This document shows, piece after piece, positions 49,037 to 61,249 of a DNA stretch of 64,000 nucleotides. Numbering within the stretch: position 1 is the first letter of the stretch; each line of letters starts with the position of its first letter. The stretch covers positions 63,072,363 to 63,136,362 of the forward strand of contig NW_019211454.1 of the NCBI RefSeq assembly GCF_002443255.2, read 5' to 3'. A program made the position numbers and the translations under genes. The notes beneath the pieces were generated by a model. That model worked only from the letters and a program-made list of their open reading frames with translations, ran no database searches and had not been told where the DNA came from. The stretch comes from Varroa destructor. Taxonomy: Eukaryota; Arthropoda; Arachnida; Mesostigmata; Varroidae.

Positions 49037-50244
49037 CAACTTTTGGACGTAAAGTCTCATTCGTAGAATAATAGCCAAGAAATTCGTTTTAAGAAATTGA
49101 ATCACACCGACTACGTTGTATCGTACTTTCACAAGGCTTAAGGACGTAAGTAATTTAAGGACGAGTATCGGTGTATCCTTTCTTTTTGTAGTACTATAGC
49201 CATTGCTTTCATTAAGCCTGCGCGTTTACGCTACAGAAAAAGACTATAATAAACAGTTTTAATTTGTAAACACTTTTTTAAATACCGACGCAATAGTGTA
49301 AAGCAAAACTCTTCCAAGCCATCGTAGTGTGACCCATCGCACGCCACTTTGTGCTTCAGCCAAGACCCTCTCTTCTAAATAATGAACCACCATCGATCAG
49401 CTAGCGCGTTCCCGCTTGAATAAAACTACGACTTATAGAATTAAGTTAAAGAAATGTAAGCTGTTTCCTTTTAATTAGTTACAAGAACTTTGTCACCTAC
49501 TGTACAAAAATAGCATGTACGTGCCGCGGGAATTGCATATCTTCGTCTGAATCTGCCAATTAAATGTTTATGAAGTTTAAGCTATGTGAGGGCTTTTGGT
49601 CCAAAATTATTTTTTAACAGATGGATGTGCTGTAAAGGTTTCTGCAAAGGGTATTCTTTAAACAAGTTTACTTGAGCAAAATGTGCATCTTCAACGCATA
49701 TACCGCAAACCGCTTTAAGAGGCTTAAACTTTTACCTTATAGTGACTTTAGAATTTAGTACAAATGGCGCTTCACGCAGTAAGTTGGCCGTCTAGATCAC
49801 ACGACTGACGGTCGTCTTTCGCAATTTCCAGTGCACAATATATATAGACTACAACGGCAAAGGAAGCTAATGAGGCCGCCACTTTAGGGAAAAGTTATTC
49901 AGTCCTGTATATGGCCTACATGTGCGATAGCCTCCATGGAAAAATATAGCCCATGTACTGTTTGTTTTCTGTAAATTTTTTTAACACACTTCCTTTAGCT
50001 GGTATTTTAATTTCGACGTTAACTAAAGACCTGTGGACCGTATGCGATTGTGCTTTCTTCATTTCTGTAAACACTGTTTTATCAATAAATTTAAAATGAT
50101 CTAAAATGGGCCTAATTTTAATAAGGTTTCTATTACATAGGCATTACTAATCTTCTTGCGAATGGTAGTTCAGGACTTTTCTAGAAGGTCCGCTTGGTTT
50201 AGTCTGACTTTCACACTGGCGTTGCGTAGATTATAGTTGGCTCA

Positions 50245-50249
<5 letters not shown>

Positions 50250-50276
<27 letters not shown>
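50250..50276. repeat. (AT)13 microsatellite
   Basis: A perfect alternating AT run of 27 nt. Confidence 0.97.
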
Positions 50277-50280
<4 letters not shown>

Positions 50281-50805
50281 CAATCTGATATATCAAATAG
50301 GATCTCATATCATAGAAATTCATGGAATCCACGGAAATGAGGGTAAGTCATGGCAGAGGCGACGGGAAACAAAGATGAACTTCGCCGAGCAACGTAAGAA
50401 ACTTTTGGCAGTTTTTGCTATTTGGGGTTTTCTCATTATTAAGGACTCTATTTGTTGACCTTAAAAGTGTTATTGGTATTTGAATTCGACTCTTGTGAAT
50501 AAAGATTTCAGATCCAGACCTGGAGAAGCTGCACCGAATACTTTCACTGAAATTCGCACTGCCTTTGGGGACACTGCTGTGTCTCTTCACATCTCGCTTT
50601 ACGAAATTTCGTTCAGGAAACTTCAATATCCCAAGTTATTATTGTTCAGGACGAGCTCAATTGCCTTACGGCAACTCGATATTAATACATGATCGACAAA
50701 CGTCTTTTACGTAACGCTGCTGTTAAATACTGAGAATAGTGTGCATCAGATTGCACCATACGTATGCCGGAGATGCATACATTCCTATAAAAGCTTTCGA
50801 GATGA

Positions 50806-50829
50806 AAATCAGTTGTATACAACTGATTT
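50806..50829. repeat. 24-nt perfect palindrome
   Basis: AAATCAGTTGTA is followed directly by its exact complement TACAACTGATTT, with no spacer. Twelve-bp perfect dyads are expected less than once in 64 kb. The shape suits a homodimeric DNA-binding protein or a cruciform. Confidence 0.92.
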
Positions 50830-53368
50830 ACATGCGTCATGCACCGATAAAGTAGCAGAAGTATTCTGTGGTATTTATTTGACACTGAATTCTAACCATC
50901 GCTGCGCTCACCTACGCAGAATGGTCGTAGAAGCTCTTTTGTAGAGAGTACTTGGGGTTTCGCTATTGAGTTCGTTTAAATTTTTCATTCGAAAGCGTGT
51001 TCCAGCCTAGACACATAGGGGTATGGGTTAGGGTAAACCGGCGCCTAAAACATGAAGGACATGCGAAGGTCTGGCCACCACAATAAACGAATCTGGTCTG
51101 CGTCTGGCCTTGTTCTCTCAATCTACACGAAGCCGGTGACCAGCAATGCATTTCCTTAAAACGTTATGATCCAAGTACGACCATCGCCACGAGTTCTATC
51201 CCTCCCGACCTCGTCTTCGGTTGCCGACGCCGTGCTTAGAAGCAACCTCGCATCTTGCAGCCCTAAGAGAACGAATCGACTTGGGGATCTGCATTCGACA
51301 GCTTTGTAGCAGTTACAAGCCGCCCCACTGCAGCTGTCAACTTCGAGGCAGGGTAACGTATACTATACCGATATTAGACGGCTACACCAATCTAGCATGA
51401 AGCCTTCCTCGACTATAATGCTACCATACAGGATGGAATTGCACTGCGCCAAGGGCGGCAAGAACAGCAACATCGATAAAAAAACGACTGTTTGTGGCTG
51501 ATTCGTCACTAGGACACTTTGAGTACCAAAGGGAGAAATATGGAAAATTAGATTTCTAAAGAAGCACAACCGCATGAAGTAGCATAGGGTATGGGAGACC
51601 CACACTAGTTTAAGCAATTTTGTTTGTGATTATTCGAACTAAAACGGTCGGATTAGAAAAACTAAACAGTTAGAAGTTGTACTGTGATAAAAAATGATCG
51701 TGAACACTTAATCAGGGGGCTTTGGTCAAAATGTATTGACCTAGTCCAAAATAGCAATTATGAGATATGTTTGGTTTATAGCCACACTGTTATACGCATC
51801 GTTCTATTTCCTTTAATGTAGTCTTAATTCAAGAAAGAAAAACATACATACAGACCAGATGGAGAGTGTTTGAAATTCGGGAGGGTCGATAATGATTTTT
51901 TGGTAAGATGCCCTCTAGGAAAAGTAAGTGTGGGAAAAATAGACAGTCAAAATTCGTATTACGGTAAAGGAGGACCCTCAAGCTTGATCACCATGTACTT
52001 TTACTAAAGTTGCCGTTATTTGTGCTTTACTACGTTCTGACACTAATAGGTTACAATTATTAGTCGATAGACCTCATATAATGAGTTTTACGGAGTGATA
52101 GAATATGCTTTATCTAGGACTTACGCAGTGAATATGGTGACTGAAATTTTTCTTAGTTTTTAATCATTCCCTTGATCTTGAGTTTTCTAATAGGGTACCG
52201 ATATCACAACGGCAAGGTCTGAGGTTCGTATGCAATCTAAAACTCCGTGATTCGTTAAAACTATTTGTATTCTTTAATTTACGTTTAAACATCGTCAATA
52301 TCGTTACATTTTTTACTAGAAATTCAGACTAGCACCTACTGTGTCTCAGGCATTTGTACCTATTTGACTGTTAGGGGCATCGAGAGATGTCAGCCATTAT
52401 CAAAAACTAAAAAAAAATTGCTATTATCTCCACATGTTACATATTTTGTGATAGGCCACACAATTCTGAACCAATGCCTTTGGAGACCTGTATGCAACGT
52501 CAGTTAGATATCCTCCCCTTAGAAATAAACGAATTAAATAATATATATATATACTGTAGTGATATTCGGTAAAAGCAAAAAAAGCAGCGAAATCTCGAAG
52601 AATCCTCGGGAATACACCGCGCACCTCATGAGTTTATTTACACAACTATCAAGACTTCATGTCATAAAGAGCCAGAGATGATACAATTTCTACCGTGCTA
52701 TTACATGTCTAGAGCATTTGGTATCACATACTGCTGAGGAATCACAACAACATTGTACTTCAGCTTGATGGCGGACCGGCATGAAGCAATATTGCAAATT
52801 TACTATTAGTGCTTTCGCACCATTAGCAGCGGTCCGTGTCAAAGTAAACAACTTTCAATATCCTTCTTTTGCTAGTTAGACTACGCACAGACTGTCTATA
52901 TATAGACCGCTACATATGGTAATAAGGCACAGCACCTCTTTTAGACTTCTAAAAAAAACTAAGTTAGATTGGAACACTTGACGAAGCTCGCCAACCCCTC
53001 GCCAGCGCTATTGAAGAATTACACCGATGGCCTTACGTTACGGCTGGTCAATTATGAGTGATAGATCTATACGGCTGGACTACATCAATGTCCAATTATT
53101 GGCAAAGACAATGGTTGCATATATCCGTAGAAACTTCGTCCTACATCAGTCACACAAGTAGAGAAAGTCATCTTAACGATAACGTATCTTTTTACTTCGA
53201 ACAATCTTAGCGAGGATCGTTGCAGGCTAACCTATTACTGTGTACATAACTGTAACAAACAATCCTTTATGAAGATACAAACAGGAGAGTCGACGGATTC
53301 GAATAGAAACTATCGAGTGTTGAGATTTATGACCTGTAGTTTACCCCATTAATCATGCACGTGGCAAC

Positions 53369-53638
53369 ATGTCAAGTCAATCAATTATCATTCATCGAGC
53401 GTGCGTTTCCCCAGAATGTGTCCTTTGCGCTATGCGGGTCAGAAATCAGGTTGATGAAACATTCCGAAGCATCTACACGTTCGGGGGTTGTTCTGCTCGC
53501 TTACGTTATACAAGGAGCGCACTTGCTATATATATAGAACGAGACCTACTCCAGCACTACATGCTGCTTTTGTTTTTAGGCAAAAGGAGCGAATTCTTCA
53601 AACATAGGAAGCTTCTTAGAGATCCTGAAGCTACTTGA
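53369..53638 (+). CDS. Unassigned ORF of 89 codons
   Basis: ATG 53369 to TGA 53636-53638. The N-terminal third has four Cys (RACVSPECVLCAM), and the C-terminal end is charged (KRSEFFKHRKLLRD). A second ATG-initiated frame (53355-53537) overlaps it on the same strand and looks equally protein-like, which shows how weak the evidence is. Confidence 0.12.
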   Translation: MSSQSIIIHRACVSPECVLCAMRVRNQVDETFRSIYTFGGCSARLRYTRSALAIYIERDLLQHYMLLLFLGKRSEFFKHRKLLRDPEAT

Positions 53639-53639
53639 A

Positions 53640-56600
53640 GGCTAACATATCAGTAAAGGTACACAAACGAAGGTTTGATATGCAGTGCCGTTAAATGCAG
53701 AAAAGCAGAATATCCACTGTGGCCGGCAGTAACTGTGCTTTGAACGTGAAGCAATCTGTGAAGCATGACATATAGCTAAAGTCCGTTTCGCAATAATTAG
53801 CTTATATTTAGGAAATCTAAAGTAGCTACCCATTGATGCAGCCATTGGGCTTTTGGAGTCACGATTCTTCCGGTCTGGTTACGTGTTCCGTGCAAAAGCC
53901 TCAAGCTTCTAGAAGTAGTTAGGCTCAACTTTATAAAAACTGATTTGATCTACCGCTAGGGTGCCCGAAGAATTCACATGGTCAGCAGACCCACCTTTTG
54001 CGAACAACGGCATTCGAATGTGAAACTGAAACTTCGAGCAGATATGCCGAACGTCAGATGAAACTTCAGTTGCTAACGTATTGTGTAGACGGGCCCAATA
54101 CAATAGAAAAAAATGCTATTTGTTACTGATCGGACGCGGCGCTCACTTGACGCTGGGCAAACACGCCAACTGTGATCTCTTAGAAGAGAAAGATCTAGAC
54201 GTAAGCATCGTAATGCCAAACAAATATCAAAGTATCCCATGGTATATTAGTCATGTTTTAGTAACCCAAGTACGGCGTAAAAATGGGACCGTGCTGTCGT
54301 CCACGATCGATAACAGACCGCGGTAGATCAAATAAGCTTCTAAATTGTGTGGTTACAAAACCAGTCAGCCAGAGTCTAACTTAATAGTCAACATCGAAAT
54401 AACTAATAATTACTCGAACATTAATCATCAGATAAACTAAATATACAAAACGCATGACATATCGATGAAAATCTACTTAATGTAAAAAGAAAATGATTAA
54501 AAAACAGCATAAACATATACGTCTGTTTCCGGCTGTTGTATCGATGATTAGTCCCTATTGTCGACACTTTAATAGCGATTCTATATATACACTGTAAAAA
54601 CCTATAAGTTACATTATCTGTGGCCAAAAATTCTTTCTTCATCTTTCTCACATACGTGTTAATTTATAACAAACTAACCCCTGTTTTTAACCGCTAGCGG
54701 TATTGCTAAACGTTCTTTGAATCTGACCGCATTCTTGCGGTGGAAATAACTGGAATTACGAACGTGCGACCGTACGCATCACAACGAACCATAAACTGAA
54801 ACGGCTTTTTACTTTTTGCAGTAAAAACACAGAAAGTCGATTTACCTGTTTGTTTTCTTTGATGGTTTTCGGGAAATCGACATGATTGCATGTATGTGGA
54901 GGGCAAGTGCCCGCAATGGAAAACCACGGAACCACGGACGATCCTCAACCAATCATTAGAAGACATAGTAATCAAATATTGTTTCCAGCAGACATGTAAC
55001 TATGTAAACAGTGTTGACTAATGAACGGCGTGCAGTTCGATCAGCTCAACGATAATCCCTCAAGGGCTTCAGATCCACTTCATCTAATTTATTTTTCACT
55101 TTTGCTCAATCAGTTAGATTTGCGCATGAATAGAGAAGGTTACAGGTTTTTCCGATAGCAACTTGACGCAAAACAAGGTTGTCCAATAGGTAGTTGCCAC
55201 CTGTCACCGAACTCAAAAGCTCAAAGTAGAAGTTGTTACGGTTAACATTTCTAGAGCAGAGGAAGGTTGCGCGCATTTGGTCGTAATACGCGGAAAAACG
55301 GTGCGTCTGGTGCAGAGAATCGAGTCTTGTAGCGGGACTGGTTCGACGGCATCGGAAAGGACACGTTCTTGAATCATGTGTTGATTATAACTTTTACCAG
55401 GGCATTTTCGGTATTGTTATTACTTACATGCTCTTTTTCTATTATATTCACTTTTCTTTACGATACTTTTCCATACTTTGGCATCCATGTTTGTGCACAA
55501 CACGGCCCCTAGATCGAAAAATTACTACTCTGAACCAAGCAATATATTAAGCTGAATTGACCAGAAAATGTTGCCCCTTTTTACTGAAAGGAATTCTATC
55601 AAACGGTCGCATAAGTGAGTCAGAAACATGGAATGAGCATGACGCGGAAAATGTCAATGGAAAATTGTGCTTACGTATATTAGCCTATGTGTAACAAAGT
55701 AATAATAGAACATAACATTATGCTACCATCGGCAATGCTAAGCAAATAAACAAACAGGAACTCGTACTGTTTTGAGGTTGACGTCGTAAACCATGCACGA
55801 TATTAATTCGCCGAAGTGATCATCGTAACAACTCTGCCTCTGCTGGCAATCAGCTGATCGCGAGTTCACTTCTGGCGAAAAAAGATCAAGCCAGCCATCT
55901 TCCATGTTACCCGCGGACTCCTACGTGCGTCTGTAACTATTGGCTAGCGACACACCACGAGCCAGTGTAACTGGACTGCAGAAACTGCAGTCTAAGCTTC
56001 AATAGTAGAGTGTTTTCAGAATGTAACAACTGCGGTCTCTTTCTCTACTTTGAGTCGTCTGCGACGAGTTGAGGGCCGGAACACGGACACTGCCAAGAGG
56101 AACTTCTTTGATGGCTGCCCAGCAAGATGCTGTCGGCGTACGGAAATATCGAAGCACTAAAGACAAACTCTACTTTTTGCCAACAATGAAAATTGTTATT
56201 ATGGACAAAAAAACACACATCTATCTGAATGCCGCAGAATGAGCCGTCGTTAACCTCCGCCAAAATCTTATGCTTAGATTGGCCTCATTTTGTGTTTTCA
56301 TGATGGCCCTTATGAAGGACCGCGTTATCATCGTTTACAGAGAGCTATGAATCTTCATGTTAGGCCTCTGGCTTTCGAAACTTGAAGCGCGTGATTCATC
56401 TTCTACGATCGAGCAGTTTGCAAGCAGACTCTAGTTGTTGAAAGAAAGTTTGCAGATGGATTCTTAGAACTTAGCACATAAATGGAAACATATAATGCAC
56501 CATATAATGGAACAGCATAATGCAAAAATGTGTAAGACACCGCCAATGACACTAGTTCGCCAAAAGCTTAAAAACAAGGCCCAGAGAGACCTTAATTTGA

Positions 56601-57960
56601 AAATGAGACGCTTGAAAAACAAAAGCCTGTTGTTGAACATGTGTATACATGTAAAATGTGTCTGTCAAAAAGCACGACCGATTGCTGCTAAGAAAACCAA
56701 GTGTGCCACTATATGGCCTAGTAGTAGGGGCTAACGCATCCTATATATAATCTTAACGATGTTTTGCCAGTTTGCCGCACAAGCTCACTTTGGACATATA
56801 GCAAGATCCAACTAAAGCTAGTAATGTGACAAATTTGCTATTTATTTCACTACAACATGAATTTATAGGTGAACTCAAAGCTTTTCCATCTATTATTGGG
56901 TCTTACGTCAGAGTGCATAGGTGCTCATATCCCTGAATGCCAATGTACAGCCGCATGCTAACGCTGTTTACTACGCGGTGCCAGTCATTGTTGACAAAGC
57001 AAATACACCTAGAACCAATGTCATAGCAGAGAGATACATAGCAAAAGTGACGTGGCTGAATAGGATTCGTTGTTTCGGTATTGACCCAATATAGCAATGA
57101 TTCGCCGCTGTTGACGTCTCAACGATTCTGCTGTGCAAATACATTAGAAGACAAACGATCTTCATTTTTTTTTCGTGCACAAAGACCCAGGCTGACAGGA
57201 AGTCCACATCTTTCCTAGTTGAGTCGGTCGTAATTGACGTCAAAATCTTTTCGGTATAGTTCTATTCTGTTGAGGCAGATCGTCTGAAGCAAGGTCGGTT
57301 GTTTGCAAAGCTTTACAGGTTGAGTCTTGTCCACCGCAATTGGCTATCAAATATAGTACTATGTAAAGGTGAAATATTACTGGATCGCGCTAAATAGGAC
57401 GTAAGGGAGCCTTAAATTGTTAGAAAAAGGTGTGGAAAGAGGACATAATATTTTCGTACACTGATTCTGAACATACGCTTTTTTTTTCCCCTATATAGGG
57501 TTAATAGTTCCTGTGTCAGTAGAGTAAGTCTAGTAACATAGCTCTTGTAAATAAAGTATGCTCTCGAATCGTAGTAGACGCCGTTTTTTAGAATGATATA
57601 ATTACCGGGCTCATTTCAAATATAGTTATAGTAATATCACTGCGTGGTAAAGATTTGAATTGCTTACGCGTTACACAGCGTAATCACGTATCGGTTTTAT
57701 TATGTGATAAATATTCAGTACTCGGCCGTTTGTTTGCCCGTCTCCGCTTTGACGTCGCTGTCGTTAGTTGCCCTAGAAGAAACAATTGTACGTAATGCTT
57801 TATTAACGCAAACCTTTAATTCATAATAATTAATAATACTTGGAATTGTGGTAAGGCAACCGAATATAATATTTATTATAGCATTGGTTTAATGCTGCGA
57901 TTTCATACTGGCTAACGTGCCAAAACAAAGTAAAAAGTTTACGCTGCCAGTTGAGCTGAA
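53640..57960. other. Gene-free stretch
   Basis: No supported gene. Frames of 60-90 codons at 53642-54326, 54421-54975, 56045-56263, 56495-56734 and 56903-57243 have no motif, signal or splice context. GACTGCAG-AAA-CTGCAGTC near 55975-55993 is an 8-bp hairpin. Confidence 0.45.
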
Positions 57961-57970
57961 CTAATGTGCA

Positions 57971-58273
57971 ATGCATCCTACAGTACTTCCTGTTTATCGT
58001 CTGCGATCCTATAGTCGGCTTGTCAGGTTTACGAGTTCAGACACAGAATATCGGAGCAGTTTTACACAACGAAAAGCTGAAAATGTAAGGAAAATAACAA
58101 TTCGTCGTATATCCAAAGTGTACATTCTAGACCCAGCGTATGCAGACTCCGATATATCCGAGGAGGAGCGCCAGACTAGTTGTGATGTCTGGCGAGATGT
58201 AAGCGGCCAGTTGTCCACATACAATGTTATTACCGTTCGCAGAAGAAGCTGCAACATTTCACGCACGATTTAG
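57971..58273 (+). CDS. Unassigned ORF or exon
   Basis: ATG 57971 to TAG 58271-58273, 100 codons. The middle is basic then acidic (RKITIRRISKVYI, then DPAYADSDISEEERQ), which looks protein-like. An AAAAT|GTAAGG donor sits inside at about 58085, and ATCCTACAG before 57985 is acceptor-like. That alternative exon has a different open frame (IVGLSGLRVQTQN). A minus-strand frame (58009-58266) overlaps it. I cannot choose. Confidence 0.14.
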   Translation: MHPTVLPVYRLRSYSRLVRFTSSDTEYRSSFTQRKAENVRKITIRRISKVYILDPAYADSDISEEERQTSCDVWRDVSGQLSTYNVITVRRRSCNISRTI

Positions 58274-58279
58274 CACTGC

Positions 58280-59520
58280 AAGTGGACACGTAGAACGTTC
58301 TGCATGGCCGCTCGACGAGGAAGCATTGTCAATGCTGAAAGGAGTCGACCCCAGATCCGCCTTGTTCGAACGGAACAAGGAGGATTGAGCTTAGAAAAAG
58401 GGGGTCTGGCGCCACGAGGGTGGAAGTGGAGAACGCAGTTGGCTCCCGAGCAAAGCAAGCACTCACTTGCGATGCCTTAGCACTACAGCTGCCGAGCACT
58501 GCGATCATGCTACATTTCCTATAGTCTTACTCGACGTATAGTCGAGTAAGACTATAGGAAATGTATCAATAAAGAAGTTTGCACGTGCGGGCCAAAACGA
58601 CGGCAACTTTATACGAGTGATGAACAGAACGAGCGAAAGGCTTGTTCCGAGGGTTCGGGAAGACTACTGTTATCCTGAAATTGAAGAATATGCTTGACGT
58701 TTTGGCTTGTTCAGTCGAAAACACGATAATCTGACATGTGTATTGGAATACTTTTTCTACTCCTCTCAATAGTGTGACCTGATATAGATGTATTCAGTCC
58801 TGTCACAGTACGGTAATGGTATCGCTGAGTGCGCGACAGGATGATGGCCACTTACATACTGCCTACAAGCAGTCCTTATATTTAGAAATACTTTGAACAT
58901 TTACATAGTAACGGGCAGAGATTCAGATTCTCATAGATGAAATCCTGAGTTAAAGTTAAAGTTAACCTCAGGTGATTTTTTTAATCCATTTAGATCGTTC
59001 AAATTAAGAATATATTACGTCATAATATTTTTTCACTTGTGTAGTGTATTCAAAATCACTTGGACCACATTGCAAATTTTGTGGGGTAGCTGCCTTGCCT
59101 ATCTTAGTAATATATATACATATGCGTAAACGAACCTAAACAACTAAGCAACAATATCAAAGGCCTTCATACTTCTCTATCTTATTTGTCTTATATATAT
59201 AATGTCTTATTAAATACAAGAAATATCGAGGAATTTTTTTAAACTAAGCGCTTCTCTATCGTTTATTTGCTGGTGCCCAATATTGCGATTCCGTCAGAAA
59301 TGATCAGAAAAGGCGAGAGTCACAAAATGAGTGACGTCTTTTGTCTGCGGGAAAATAGGCTATAATCGTTAAATTTACAGCTCCTTCTTGAGCCTGATCC
59401 ATGGTATACGTTGCGCATTAAATACATCAGCCGACTTCTAGTACTTGCGCTAAGTTCAACTAGTTGAGCTAAGCTCGTATCATTTACGTGCATACTAGGT
59501 GCCAGATTTTCACGCTAGCT
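58280..59520. other. Gene-free stretch with a strong hairpin
   Basis: No supported exon. The 25-bp hairpin at 58511-58565 lies here and is described separately, and a CCTTGTTC/GAACAAGG 8-bp inverted repeat lies near 58361-58381. Minus-strand frames at 58270-58458 and 58566-58769 show no motif. Confidence 0.5.
58511..58565. repeat. Perfect 25-bp hairpin with 5-nt loop
   Basis: The arm 58511-58535 is followed by the loop GTATA (58536-58540) and then the exact reverse complement of the arm at 58541-58565. There are no mismatches. The first outward pair (58510/58566) does not match and the next does. This cannot be chance. It could be a fold-back element, a small-RNA hairpin, a replication-generated palindrome or a cloning/assembly fold-back. 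No target-site duplication is evident. Confidence 0.97.
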
Positions 59521-59531
59521 AGATAGAGTTG

Positions 59532-59539
59532 TATATAAA
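59532..59539 (+). promoter_or_regulatory. TATA box (candidate)
   Basis: TATATAAA lies 52 nt before ATG 59591, a plausible core-promoter spacing with a transcription start near 59562. The motif is common in AT-rich DNA, so support comes mainly from the gene model that follows. Confidence 0.28.
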
Positions 59540-59590
59540 CGCTATTATAGCTCTAGTGCTGATTTCGATATAAAGGTCAAATATAGTGAC

Positions 59591-60018
59591 ATGTTGTACT
59601 CAGCAACTACTGCATTGCTCCTGATGGCCTGGATATTTGGGCCTGTCTCTTTCCCTCTATTACCTCTCGTTTTCCCTGCCGTTTGCCTAGTACGGAGGGG
59701 CGTCAGTACAATACCAGCATATAGTCGCTGCTGCTCCCGCAACAGCATCAGCAGCAGTAGCGGAGACGAAGGCGGCAGAGGCGACGTCGGACCAGTAGCC
59801 ATCATCTGCAATCGAGTTCTGTCGACGAAATTCAGAAATGCGTCTCACGTGTGAGTCACAACACATTATTCAAGCGCCGTCACTATAACGACCATCGCTG
59901 CCCTTCAAACAACACCAGCAGCAGAAGCAGCAACATTGAACGCTGGCCAAGCGGAAACATCCGTAAAAGCGGCAGGAGCCGACAACTCTTGATCGTTCAA
60001 GCCGTTGGTGGACTGTGA
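59591..60018 (+). CDS. Two-exon gene model with hydrophobic N-terminus
   Basis: Exon 1, 59591-59850, starts at a true ATG. Residues 1-35 are strongly hydrophobic (MLYSATTALLLMAWIFG, then FPLLPLVFPAVCLV), fitting a signal anchor or membrane helix, followed by a Ser/Gly-rich acidic part. It ends at a CACGT|GTGAGT donor. A 68-nt intron to CACCAG (59851-59918) joins in phase to exon 2, 59919-60018, about 32 residues, Ser/Arg-rich, ending AVGGL and TGA. The product would be about 119 residues; I recognise no family. A minus-strand ATG frame (59545-59811) is the competing reading. CAG triplets in this patch raise chance Ser/Gln runs. No AATAAA was found soon after the stop. Confidence 0.3.
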
Positions 60019-60605
60019 GCTCGCTTTTTTCGAGGTTAGACTGAGATACGAGATGTCGGCTGGGGGGCGCGACGGGGGCACGAACGTTGCAAACCGAATG
60101 GTTCACGAAAGGGCATTGGCAACTTGAGATGGGAAAACCGAAGAACACTACTCGCGGCTGTGGCCAGATGAGGGAATCTGTATAGCGTGTTATTCAGCCA
60201 AGCCACCAACGGAGGCAAAAAGAAAATGCTTCAGTGCGGTCGTTTATGGTACGGGTCCGAATGACGTTCTTCATTGCAAACGAGAGCGAAGAGGTTTTTT
60301 AGCAGAGGGGAACATGGCGCGAGACATGCATACGAAACATCTACTTTACGCACAACACGATATATATGTGACTAGGTTAGAAAGTAACTGACACATGCTG
60401 CTAACCAACATATTATCTAACTGACGGTAGGTGCTGTCTTTAGACGACTGAGTTACGATCACTAGAAGGTGGGTTTCGATTGACACAGGGGATGCAAATT
60501 CAGTGATAATCCAGCGGATCGCGTCAGCATCTGATGATGGTGCGCTAAGTGAAAAGTATGTACTAAACATGCCGAAATGTTCCTTTGACGCCTAAGTAAA
60601 GACAG

Positions 60606-61036
60606 AGTATCCACTGTTTACAACGACGACAAGACGCGCTTACGGCGTTTTGACGTATCCCATGGGAATTTCACGATTCTGTTAGACAGACGTAAGTCAA
60701 TTTTGTCTAATTGTTTTAGCTATGGAACTGGTGAGGGGGAGGGTGCCCAATGTGTCGCAGTTTAGCGTCAAAACTCCTAGACTAAGTCGGTGTTATTTTA
60801 GTTTCATTGATACAAAGTGGTCAATGCTAGAAAGGCGAAAGGGCGTTTCTACTAGCAAAGAGATCATACGGATGTTGACGCAATTCTACTCAATAGCCAC
60901 GGTGTACTTAAAGACCGTATTTTGCACGTGTCAAACCTTAGAAATGCTACTGCCATTTATTAATTTGCGAGATTTCTGCCGAAGTTGTAATGCGAAAATG
61001 AATTCAAACATAAGTTCATTTTTATGGTCCAAATAA
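60606..61036 (+). CDS. Candidate exon pair joined by a 28-nt intron-like unit
   Basis: The frame before 60691 reads STVYNDDKTRLRRFDVSHG and on to FTILLDR, then meets AGAC|GTAAGT. Positions 60692-60719 contain a GTAAGT donor, a TCTAAT branch-like motif and TTGTTTTAG acceptor in only 28 nt. Joining at 60720 continues in phase into a 104-codon frame from ATG 60722 to TAA 61034-61036, Lys/Arg/Ser/Leu-mixed with several Cys near its end. Unspliced, the upstream frame stops 16 codons past the ATG. An intron this short is rare in animals. No domain recognised. Confidence 0.2.
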
Positions 61037-61242
61037 TTTTTGCACTGATCCAATGTACAGCTTATGCAAAATTTCCAAAGTCAGACCAAATTCCCGACGC
61101 AGTTGAGCGTCAGCAAATGATCACTGGCTCACATTTATTCATTGTCACCCGCAAACGATCGACAGACAGCAAAAAGCACGTTGGTACTGTCGCAGCAGCA
61201 GGAGTAGCAGCCAAAACCAATGGTGTTTCCGAGTGCAAATAA
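61024..61242 (+). CDS. Small ORF with signal-peptide-like start
   Basis: ATG 61024 to TAA 61240-61242, 72 codons. Residues 2-15 are hydrophobic and end in AYA before KFP, a classic signal-peptidase context. The mature part carries TRKR and KK dibasic sites, as in neuropeptide or small secreted precursors, then an Ala/Val-rich stretch and a single Cys near the end. It overlaps the end of the preceding frame by 13 nt. No TATA or AATAAA is close. The minus strand is also open at 61145-61393. Confidence 0.24.
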   Translation: MVQIIFALIQCTAYAKFPKSDQIPDAVERQQMITGSHLFIVTRKRSTDSKKHVGTVAAAGVAAKTNGVSECK

Positions 61243-61249
61243 TAGTTCC

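Larger units (their letters stand above)
49040..53360. other. Gene-free stretch
   Basis: No supported gene. It contains (AT)n at 50250-50276 and 52541-52552 and the 24-nt palindrome at 50806-50829. A small exon-like unit lies near 50300-50342, ending AGG|GTAAGTC. Opposed frames at 50348-50944 and 51363-51617 show no motif. Confidence 0.45.

Noticed and set aside
53285..53310. B-box-like TTCGAATCC on the minus strand
   Set aside because: Only a partial consensus match, with no stem pairing and no A box at the right distance.
53355..53537. ATG frame overlapping 53369-53638 in another phase
   Set aside because: Both look equally protein-like, so at least one is false. The longer one is listed and this one dropped.
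60720..60727. Alternative longer introns from the 60692 donor to acceptors at 60763 or 60801
   Set aside because: Both bring the downstream sequence into a frame with an early stop. Only the 28-nt join keeps phase.
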